From assembly GCA_964446285.1 (NCBI GenBank), contig CAYUNT010000246.1, positions 1 through 5,938 of the forward strand: 5,938 nt of DNA, read 5' to 3'. This DNA is from CAYUNT01 sp964446285. GTDB lineage: Bacteria; Sumerlaeota; Sumerlaeia; SLMS01; CAYUNT01. The translations under genes and the position numbers were made by a program. The notes beneath the pieces are model-generated. The model saw only the letters and a program-made list of their open reading frames with translations. It had not been told where the DNA came from and did not search any database. Of this stretch, positions 1-4,686 are shown in pieces (the stretch's first letter is position 1; every line of letters begins with the position of its first letter).

Positions 1-58
1 TTTAAGGCCCTATGACGGTTTAGCAAACCGTTGCCTTCAGCCACTCGGCCACCTCTCC
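1..58 (-). tRNA. tRNA-Ser(GCU), 3' part cut off by window edge
   Basis: Read on the minus strand, the sequence begins with the acceptor arm GGAGAGG at 58, followed by TG and the GCCGAGTGGCTGAAGGC D-arm typical of bacterial tRNA-Ser. The anticodon stem pairs 15-19 with 27-31 around a 7-nt loop. Its anticodon is GCU (complement of 22-24), which reads AGC and AGU serine codons. After the anticodon stem, the start of the long variable arm typical of class II tRNAs is visible. The T-arm and acceptor 3' strand lie outside the window. It follows tRNA-Ser(UGA) after a 26-nt spacer, so both are probably cut from one precursor. Confidence 0.93.
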
Positions 59-84
59 GCAGGAAGGCAATTCATTGTGATGTC

Positions 85-174
85 TGGCGGTGGGAGTGGG
101 ATTCGAACCCACGAGGGAGGTGAAGCCCTGCCGGTTTTCAAGACCGGTGCCTTAAACCGCTCGGCCATCCCACC
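85..174 (-). tRNA. tRNA-Ser(UGA), CCA end encoded
   Basis: This is a complete class II tRNA on the minus strand. The acceptor strands GGTGGGA (174-168) and TCCCACC (95-89) pair perfectly. They are followed by discriminator G (88) and a genome-encoded CCA (87-85). The anticodon stem CCGGT/ACCGG encloses loop CTTGAAA with anticodon UGA (complement of 138-140), which reads UCA and, by wobble, other UCN codons. The long variable arm with an AGGG/CCCT stem and the T-arm GTGGG-TTCGAAT-CCCAC identify it as serine rather than leucine or tyrosine. It is the upstream member of a tandem serine pair. No clear -10/-35 was found upstream of 174, although the bases just before the 5' end are very GC-rich, as in many stable-RNA promoters. 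Confidence 0.96.
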
Positions 175-252
175 CGGGGGAAGATTCCCGCCGCGCGCCG
201 TTCGTTCGATGCCCGGCGAATTCGCGGTCGGCGCGCCGCGAAACGCCCCAAG

Positions 253-284
253 GCGCATTGCCATGCATGGCACGGCAATCGCGC
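253..284. other. Strong inverted repeat downstream of the transporter gene
   Basis: GCGCATTGCC (253-262) pairs with GGCAAT-c-GCGC (274-284). That is ten base pairs with one bulged base around an 11-nt loop. The same spot contains a perfect 14-bp palindrome, TGCCATGCATGGCA (259-272). It lies 38 bp beyond the stop codon of the minus-strand transporter gene, where a transcription end would be expected. In that direction, however, it is followed only by an overlapping CGCC-TTGG-GGCG stem and three T residues (255-241). In the plus direction a run of six T residues follows at about 294-299, but no plus-strand gene ends here. It may help end transporter transcription or stabilise the mRNA. It is not a textbook terminator on the minus strand. 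Confidence 0.4.
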
Positions 285-321
285 GGGCAAAATCTTTTTT
301 CTCCAAACCGCCCCGGCCAAG

Positions 322-1356
322 TCAACCGGGATTGGCGTTGTTTGGGGCGGAATTTGTTTCGCGGCCCGAACGCGCGGTCAGAGACAATCCGACTGATACC
401 AACACAAATACGCCGCCGATCAGGGTTCCTCGGGCGGGGCGTTCGCCGATCACACACGCCACCCACACTGGGTTGAGCACCGGCTCGACAAGGCAAAGCA
501 GGCTGGCCGTCAGCGCGCGCGTTGTGCGAAGCCCCCGCTGGAAAAACCAATAGCCCGCTCCCAATTGCCCCCATCCGAGCCACAACAGCAGGCACCAGCC
601 AACCCACAGCGGCTTGCCCGGCACTCCCGCCGCGTGAGGGAGCTCGGCAATAAGCGCCGGAACACCCAAAAGCGCTGCCAGGACGTTCCCGAGAACGAGG
701 CAAAGGAGCGCATCATCGGCAGGGCGCGGGCGGATCAGGGTATTGGACTGCGAGGAGTCCACGGACGCGATGGGAGAATTCGCGGACGCCTCACCCGGCG
801 CATGGTGGCGGTTGAGGCGGCGCACAACGAGCGTAATCGCGGCAAACGCCACGCCCGAAGCGAGCGAAATAGCGTCGCCCAGCAATCCGCGCGGCATCGC
901 CCCGCCGCGCGCGAGGAATGTCGCCCCCTCGCCGACGCAAAACCCAACCCCCAGCAATCCCGCGCCGAGCGCCGCCCATTCTCGTCCCGAGGGGCGTTCG
1001 CGCCGCGCTCCGACCCACCCCGCCGCCGCAATCCAAAGCGGCGCTGTATATTGCAGCAAAATCGCGTTGGCCGCCGAAGTCAGGCGGTTGGCCACCACAA
1101 AACTCGTGACGACAAACGCATAAATCGCCGCGCCCGCCGCCACCCACGGCCACGCCCCGCGCGCCGATGGGCGGATGCGCCATCCCGAAAGCCCCCATAA
1201 AAATAGCGCGCAAAGGATCGAACGCCCTCCGCTCACCGCCCATGGGCTGAATCCATCGAGGCGTTTGATTCCCGCGCCGCCCGTGCTCCAGAAAAGAGCC
1301 GCCGCCAGAATCAATAGCGCGCCGCCCCAGGCGGCTTTGGCCTTGCGCGGCATCAT
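322..1356 (-). CDS. EamA/DMT-family membrane transporter
   Basis: This 344-residue, very hydrophobic protein is a probable inner-membrane exporter of the drug/metabolite transporter superfamily; its substrate cannot be read from the sequence. About ten membrane segments form two EamA halves, at residues roughly 10-148 and 157-326. Family signatures are FWSTGGAG near residue 22, QYTAPLW at 102-108, and LLCLVEPVLNP followed by GERPA at 286-308. Between segments 6 and 7 lies a hydrophilic stretch of about 38 residues (179-216) that is usually much shorter in this family. I chose the ATG at 1356 because GAGAG sits seven bases upstream and the first membrane segment follows directly. An in-frame ATG at 1416 would add 20 residues but has GGAAGG almost touching it. 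The 196-bp gap from rpmE suggests its own promoter, though none is clear. The family assignment is firm and the substrate unknown. Confidence 0.9.
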   Translation of the reverse strand: MMPRKAKAAWGGALLILAAALFWSTGGAGIKRLDGFSPWAVSGGRSILCALFLWGLSGWRIRPSARGAWPWVAAGAAIYAFVVTSFVVANRLTSAANAILLQYTAPLWIAAAGWVGARRERPSGREWAALGAGLLGVGFCVGEGATFLARGGAMPRGLLGDAISLASGVAFAAITLVVRRLNRHHAPGEASANSPIASVDSSQSNTLIRPRPADDALLCLVLGNVLAALLGVPALIAELPHAAGVPGKPLWVGWCLLLWLGWGQLGAGYWFFQRGLRTTRALTASLLCLVEPVLNPVWVACVIGERPARGTLIGGVFVLVSVGLSLTARSGRETNSAPNNANPG

Positions 1357-1552
1357 TGGCGTTCTCTCGCCACAGGGGCCGCGAAGGGCATTAAATTCAA
1401 TCCCCCGGACTTCCATCCTTCCGGGAGGAAATCCGGGGAGATTCGTGTGGGAGTGGCCATTCTACACTCCGGGAACCGTGGTGCGGGAACGACCTGATGG
1501 GCCGGACGGGTCCCGCGAAGGATTCACGGGCGAAAAGTGCTGACGGCGCCTA

Positions 1553-1846
1553 TTATTGCTTTGCTTCCTGGGCGGCCGGCTGCGGGGCCGGCGTGCCGCC
1601 CGGGGCCTTCTGGCCGTAGCGGCGCATGAATTTCTCGACGCGTCCGGCCGTGTCCACCAGCATCTGCTTGCCGGAATAGAACGGATGGCAGCTCGAGCAA
1701 ATATCGAGTGTCATAGTCGGATAGGATTTGCCCTGGTGGTCGGTCTTGGGCAAGTCCGTCCGTGTTGAACGCGTAATGAACGTGTTGCCGCACGTAATGC
1801 AGCGGACAAGAATTTCGTCGTAGGCGGGGTGAATCTTGGGTTTCAT
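1553..1846 (-). CDS. rpmE: 50S ribosomal protein bL31 (zinc-binding type)
   Basis: This 97-residue protein is the large-subunit ribosomal protein bL31, which bridges the 50S and 30S subunits near the central protuberance. The N-terminus MKPKIHPAYDE is typical. It has two CxxC pairs, C16/C19 and C50/C53, marking the zinc-containing C+ form rather than the zinc-free paralogue used in zinc shortage. The FYSGKQ segment (56-61) and the following VDTAGRVEKFMRRY helix are also characteristic. Usual length is about 66-90, and the excess is a Pro/Ala/Gln-rich tail after residue 79. A GAGG sits 13 bases upstream of the ATG, a slightly long spacing. It lies 42 bp downstream of the Trm112-like gene on the same strand, so co-transcription is likely. 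No convincing terminator follows the stop codon. Confidence 0.96.
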   Translation of the reverse strand: MKPKIHPAYDEILVRCITCGNTFITRSTRTDLPKTDHQGKSYPTMTLDICSSCHPFYSGKQMLVDTAGRVEKFMRRYGQKAPGGTPAPQPAAQEAKQ

Positions 1847-1888
1847 TGCGATGTCACATCCTCGGAATGGAGCGCCGCGCGGAGCTCT

Positions 1889-2134
1889 TTATGCGGAGTG
1901 GGAGGTTTTTCCGGCCCCCGCCGCCGCCGTCCGGCGTTTCATCGCCTCGTCGAACCGGGCCGCATCCACTGTTGTGGATTCCGCGATCAGCATGACCGGC
2001 ACGCCATCCCGGACCGGGTATTGGCGGCGGCATTGCGGATTGGCGCACTGCAGAGCCGCGCCGTCCTCGAAAATCGAGGAATGGCAAGCCGGACAAGCAA
2101 GCAACTCAAGCAAATCCGGGTTAATTCGGCCCAT
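1889..2134 (-). CDS. Trm112/YcaR-like zinc-ribbon protein
   Basis: This 81-residue protein belongs to the Trm112p-like (UPF0434/YcaR) family. In eukaryotes and archaea Trm112 is the small activator subunit of several RNA and protein methyltransferases; the bacterial role is much less clear. The sequence shows the leader INPDLLELLACPAC, four likely zinc ligands at C14, C17, C30 and C35, and the hallmark YPVRDGVPVML at 39-49. The extra tail after residue 60 is basic and Ala-rich. The ATG at 2134 is preceded by AGAAAGG with ten bases spacing and gives the usual family N-terminus. A reading-frame extension to 2254 has no similarity to the family. It is the first gene of a likely two-gene unit with rpmE, which puts it next to the translation machinery. 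Confidence 0.88.
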   Translation of the reverse strand: MGRINPDLLELLACPACHSSIFEDGAALQCANPQCRRQYPVRDGVPVMLIAESTTVDAARFDEAMKRRTAAAGAGKTSHSA

Positions 2135-2168
2135 CGAGCGCCAGCCTTTCTGGAGGCGAAAAAAGGCC

Positions 2169-2211
2169 CCTCTCGGTATGCTGCGCGCCAGCGCAAAGCC
2201 GCCCGGAGAGG
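2169..2211 (-). promoter_or_regulatory. Hairpin in the leader of the Trm112-like gene/rpmE
   Basis: CCTCTC (2169-2174) pairs with GAGAGG (2206-2211), and inside it TGCGC (2182-2186) pairs with GCGCA (2191-2195) around a four-base loop. The structure lies 35-77 bases upstream of the Trm112-like start codon and would be in the mRNA if the promoter candidate at 2225-2254 is used. Ribosomal-protein leaders for L31 are known in several phyla, so feedback control is conceivable, but nothing here matches a motif I can name. The pairing is seen directly; the role is inference. Confidence 0.3.
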
Positions 2212-2224
2212 CACAAGCTTTGTT

Positions 2225-2254
2225 TGTATAGTCAAAGAGGCCGTCCGCGCGCAA
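2225..2254 (-). promoter_or_regulatory. Possible promoter for the Trm112-like gene and rpmE
   Basis: On the minus strand TTGCGC (2254-2249), an 18-bp spacer and TATACA (2230-2225) resemble a sigma70-type promoter, with 3 of 6 and 4 of 6 matches to consensus. Transcription would start near 2218, about 85 bases before the start codon. It is the most AT-rich stretch upstream of the gene. The -35 match is poor, so this is a candidate only. Confidence 0.3.
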
Positions 2255-2290
2255 TGATTTTTCGCATCCCCAAGCCGCCCTGAACTTTCA

Positions 2291-2320
2291 TTGACCCCCT
2301 GGAGCCTTCCGCCCCATACT
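2291..2320 (+). promoter_or_regulatory. Probable argG promoter
   Basis: TTGACC (2291-2296) matches the sigma70 -35 consensus at five of six positions. After an 18-bp spacer, CATACT (2315-2320) matches the -10 consensus at four of six. Transcription would begin close to 2327, giving an argG leader of about 124 nt whose first bases form the hairpin at 2326-2354. It is the best promoter-like sequence I found in the 316-bp divergent gap. Confidence 0.45.
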
Positions 2321-2325
2321 CCCGC

Positions 2326-2354
2326 CCCCTTGGCGGTCTTGCGTCCGCCAGGGG
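2326..2354 (+). promoter_or_regulatory. Hairpin at the 5' end of the argG leader
   Basis: CCCC-t-TGGCGG (2326-2336) pairs with CCGCCA-GGGG (2345-2354) around an 8-nt loop. This gives ten base pairs, mostly G-C, with one bulged T. No T-run follows, so it is not an intrinsic terminator. If transcription starts near 2327 it would cap the 5' end of the argG mRNA, where such stems can protect against decay. It could also be part of a regulatory leader. Confidence 0.4.
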
Positions 2355-2358
2355 CGGC

Positions 2359-2406
2359 CGCGGCAGATTGCATGGCCCGGATGCGGGCAAGATTCCTCAT
2401 GCCGCG
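2359..2406 (+). promoter_or_regulatory. Second stem module in the argG leader
   Basis: CGCGGCA (2359-2365) pairs perfectly with TGCCGCG (2400-2406) and encloses a separate perfect hairpin, GCCCG (2375-2379) with CGGGC (2384-2388) around a four-base loop. Together with the hairpin at 2326-2354, most of the untranslated leader can fold. It ends 28 bases before the Shine-Dalgarno sequence. I do not recognise a known riboswitch. GC-rich DNA folds easily, so function is unproven. Confidence 0.3.
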
Positions 2407-2421
2407 CCGGCAAAGACAGGA

Positions 2422-2442
2422 AATGAATTCATTGGAAGGAGG
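2422..2442 (+). promoter_or_regulatory. Palindrome abutting a strong argG ribosome binding site
   Basis: AATGAATTCATT (2422-2433) is a perfect 12-bp palindrome. It is followed without a gap by GGAAGGAGG (2434-2442), a very strong Shine-Dalgarno sequence placed eight bases before the ATG at 2451. The Shine-Dalgarno site is what fixes the argG start and makes its N-terminal extension credible. The palindrome shares the TGAAT/ATTCA words of an arginine-repressor box, but the halves overlap instead of being separated by four bases, so it is not a canonical ARG box. Confidence 0.5.
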
Positions 2443-2450
2443 CGCATGAA

Positions 2451-3764
2451 ATGGCGCCACGCAAAGGCAAATTGAAAAAACAGTCCGATACATGCTGCGC
2501 AGGCGCGGGCGCGCAGGCCCCGGCCCAGGTGGAAGTGCTTCCCTCTCGCGCAGGGGTAAAGAAGGTCGTTCTCGCTTATTCGGGCGGACTCGACACGTCT
2601 GTCATCGTCCGTTGGCTCATCGAGAATTATCGTTGCGAAGTGGTTTGCTTCGCGGCGGACCTCGGGCAGGGCGAGGAACTGAAGCCCCTTCGCAAGAAGG
2701 CCATCGCAACCGGAGCCTCGAAGATCATCATCCGCGATCTGCGCGAGGAGTTCGTGCGCGATTTCGTTACTCCGGCCATCAAGGCCAACGCCCTCTACGA
2801 GGGCAAATACCCGATGCACACATCGCTCGGGCGCCCGCTGATCGCCAAGCACCTCGTCGAGATCGCGCGCGCGGAAGGCGCGGACGCCATTGCGCATGGC
2901 TGCACGGGCAAGGGCAATGATCAGTGCCGGTTCGAATTCACGGCCTTCGCGCTCGATCCGAGCCTTCGCACGATCGCGCCGGTGCGCGAATGGGAAATGA
3001 AAACGCGCGACGAGGAAATCGAATACGCCCGCAAGTATAACATCCCCGTCACGGCGACCAAAGACAAGCCGTTCTCTCTGGATAAGAACCTGTTCGGCTG
3101 CGCCATCGAGTGCGGCGTTCTGGAAGATCCGTGGAATGAGCCGCCCGATTACGCCTGGCAGGATTCCACTTCGCCGCTCAAGGCGCCAGACAAGCCCGAA
3201 GACGTGCTGATCGGATTCGAGCAAGGCGTTCCGGTGCGCCTGAACGGGCGCAAAATGAGAATGCTCGCGCTGATTGAAGCGCTCAACGTGATCGGCCACA
3301 AACACGGCATCGGACGCTTGGACATCATTGAAAACCGCCTCGTGGGCATCAAAAGCCGCGAGGTCTATGAGGCTGCCGCCGCCACGATTCTCATCACGGC
3401 GCACAAAGAACTCGAAACCCTCTGCCTCGACCGCGAAACGCACCGCTTCAAAGAGCTGGTCGGGCAGAAATTCTCTGACCTCGTTTACAACGGCTGGTGG
3501 TATAGTCCACTGCGCGAGGCGTTGCAGGCCTTTGTCGAGCGCACGCAGGAAACCGTGACGGGCGATGTCCTCATCCGCCTGTTCAAGGGTTCCGCGTCGC
3601 CCATCAAGCGCCGCTCGCCCTTCTCGCTCTACGACAAGAGCTTGGCGACCTATGAAGCAGGCGATCAATTCCGCCACGGCTCGGCCGTCGGATTCATCGA
3701 CATCTACGGCCTGCCGCTTCGTGTCCACGCCACGGTTGCGCAGAGAAACCGCAAGGCCAAGTAA
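2451..3764 (+). CDS. argG: Argininosuccinate synthase
   Basis: ArgG joins citrulline and aspartate using ATP to make argininosuccinate, the penultimate step of arginine synthesis, in the cytoplasm. The ATP-pyrophosphatase loop AYSGGLDTS is at residues 42-50, the substrate-binding TSLGRPLIAK at 124-133, and the family signature GCTGKGNDQCRFE at 150-162. The synthetase domain continues through the NLFGCAIECG and EDPWNEPP segments, followed by the C-terminal oligomerisation region. The 437-residue length exceeds the usual 400 or so because of about 35 extra N-terminal residues rich in Lys, Arg, Ala and Cys (C15, C16). The ATG at 2451 has an excellent GGAAGGAGG eight bases upstream. The alternative GTG codons at 2529 and 2535 lack well-placed sites. 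No other arginine gene is adjacent. It is transcribed away from the Trm112-like/rpmE pair. Confidence 0.97.
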   Translation: MAPRKGKLKKQSDTCCAGAGAQAPAQVEVLPSRAGVKKVVLAYSGGLDTSVIVRWLIENYRCEVVCFAADLGQGEELKPLRKKAIATGASKIIIRDLREEFVRDFVTPAIKANALYEGKYPMHTSLGRPLIAKHLVEIARAEGADAIAHGCTGKGNDQCRFEFTAFALDPSLRTIAPVREWEMKTRDEEIEYARKYNIPVTATKDKPFSLDKNLFGCAIECGVLEDPWNEPPDYAWQDSTSPLKAPDKPEDVLIGFEQGVPVRLNGRKMRMLALIEALNVIGHKHGIGRLDIIENRLVGIKSREVYEAAAATILITAHKELETLCLDRETHRFKELVGQKFSDLVYNGWWYSPLREALQAFVERTQETVTGDVLIRLFKGSASPIKRRSPFSLYDKSLATYEAGDQFRHGSAVGFIDIYGLPLRVHATVAQRNRKAK

Positions 3765-3822
3765 GTAGTAGTGATCTGCAAAATAGAGATCCATTGGGAA
3801 GGGGCTTCGCGGCGGACGGCTT

Positions 3823-3852
3823 AGGCCTGACGCTGACGAATGCCTCTTTTTT
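3823..3852 (+). terminator. Weak candidate terminator after argG
   Basis: AGGC (3823-3826) can pair with GCCT (3842-3845), followed by C and six T residues (3847-3852). The T-run is what a Rho-independent terminator needs, but the stem is only four base pairs with a 15-nt loop. It lies 60-90 bases after the argG stop codon. Confidence 0.22.
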
Positions 3853-3856
3853 GCCG

Positions 3857-3874
3857 CGGCCCGCTCGGGGGCCG
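3857..3874 (+). promoter_or_regulatory. GC hairpin just before the ribosome binding site of the ClpP-like gene
   Basis: CGGCCC (3857-3862) pairs perfectly with GGGCCG (3869-3874) around a six-base loop, and AAAGGA (3875-3880) follows directly as the Shine-Dalgarno sequence of the gene starting at 3891. Six T residues lie just upstream (3847-3852). The stem could influence ribosome access or simply be a stable leader stem. Confidence 0.35.
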
Positions 3875-3890
3875 AAAGGATAGAAGTTCC

Positions 3891-4532
3891 ATGTCCCGTC
3901 GTTCGGACTCGAAGGTTCTCGAGATCGCCCTCGTGGACGACCTTGAAAAATGTGAAAAGGATGTGTTGGACGCGCTGGCCGGCCTGCCTGACGGCGCGGA
4001 GTGCCGGATTCTTATCAACAGCGGCGGCGGCAGCGTGTATGCCGGGCTTGGCATCGCCACCACAATCGAGATGAAAAAAATCCGCGCCACCGGCGTGGTG
4101 TTGGCGGACTGTTCGTCGTCCGCGCTGCTTGTGTTCGCCTCGTGCGCGGAACGTCTGGTGGCGCCGCACGCCTCCTTTTTGTTCCATCCCATGCAGTGGT
4201 CGAGCGAAGAGCGCTCGCGGCTGCCGGGAGCGGTCGGGTGGGCGCGCGAATTCAAGCGGATCGAAAAAGTCTGCTGCGAATGGATTTGCTCGCGCCTGGG
4301 AATTCCCGAACAACGCATGCGCCAGTGGGTGCATCGGGAAATCTACATCACGGCGGAACAAATGGTTGAATATGGCATGGCGCGATTCCTGCCAGGTTTG
4401 GAAACGGGTGTTGACGGACGGAGAAAACCCCACCCCGCGGCGCGTCCGCGCGCAAAGGTTGTTTCCGCCACGGAATCCCGGCGCGCCCGCGTTGTGCCCG
4501 CCGCCGCCCGCGCCCGCCGGCCAAGGCGGTAG
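3891..4532 (+). CDS. Diverged ClpP-fold serine peptidase homologue
   Basis: This 213-residue protein has the ClpP/crotonase-like fold, the family of proteolytic chambers fed by Clp ATPases. INSGGGSVYAG at 42-52 corresponds to the glycine-rich oxyanion strand (INSPGGSV in ClpP). ADCSSSALL at 72-80 corresponds to the nucleophile helix, placing the catalytic serine at S76, and FLFHPMQW carries the catalytic histidine H99. The later segment TAEQMVEYGM (154-163) matches the ClpP pattern SAxEAVEYGL, and the residue aligned with the triad Asp is E150. Residues 177-213 form a basic tail with 12 Arg and 2 Lys absent from ClpP. The start at 3891 has AAAGGA ten bases upstream and is preferred over the in-frame ATG at 3840. 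No Clp ATPase is nearby. The fold is fairly sure; proteolytic activity is uncertain. Confidence 0.82.
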   Translation: MSRRSDSKVLEIALVDDLEKCEKDVLDALAGLPDGAECRILINSGGGSVYAGLGIATTIEMKKIRATGVVLADCSSSALLVFASCAERLVAPHASFLFHPMQWSSEERSRLPGAVGWAREFKRIEKVCCEWICSRLGIPEQRMRQWVHREIYITAEQMVEYGMARFLPGLETGVDGRRKPHPAARPRAKVVSATESRRARVVPAAARARRPRR

Positions 4533-4686
4533 CATCGGGGCGGTTGCGCAGAGGCTTCGCGCGAACACAAAACCCATGCGGCGCAAAGGATTTTCGCCTT
4601 CCCGCCGCAGGACCGCTTCGGCATCAGGGCATTCTTGCCTTCCGGTCGCCGCCTAGGGAATAAGGATTGGGAAAGGGAAAACAGAA

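Noticed and set aside
71..84. The tRNA spacer resembles the rpmE start region (TTCATTG-Y-GATGTC, also at 1843-1856)
   Set aside because: A 14-base match with one mismatch is expected by chance a few times in a window this size.
77..1200. Several plus-strand and minus-strand open frames of 60-210 codons overlapping the tRNAs and the transporter gene
   Set aside because: They overlap tRNA genes or a clear membrane-protein gene. They have Arg/Pro-rich low-complexity translations typical of wrong frames in GC-rich DNA.
1459..1464. TAGAAT on the minus strand as a -10 element for the transporter gene
   Set aside because: No acceptable -35 hexamer lies 16-18 bp upstream and there is no extended -10 TG in the right register.
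1450..1470. Inverted repeat GGAGTG/CACTCC between rpmE and the transporter gene as a terminator
   Set aside because: The stem is six base pairs with no T-run on either side. It also sits over 80 bp after the rpmE stop codon.
3840..3890. Upstream ATG at 3840 as the start of the ClpP-like gene
   Set aside because: The added 17 residues are encoded by the T-run and hairpin and have no ribosome binding site. The ATG at 3891 has a good one.
4543..4566. Hairpin GTTGCGC/GCGC-g-AAC after the ClpP-like gene as a terminator
   Set aside because: It has a bulge and is followed by ACAAAACCC, not a T-run.
2397..4586. Long 729-codon open frame on the minus strand opposite argG and the ClpP-like gene
   Set aside because: It is the antisense shadow of strongly conserved argG and clpP-like coding sequence in GC-rich DNA. 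Its protein resembles no family and no ribosome binding site supports it.
4635..4664. TTGCCT-N18-AATAAG as a promoter for the GyrI-GrpB gene
   Set aside because: Both hexamers match only 4 of 6 positions, and transcription would start only a few bases before the Shine-Dalgarno sequence. Too weak to list.
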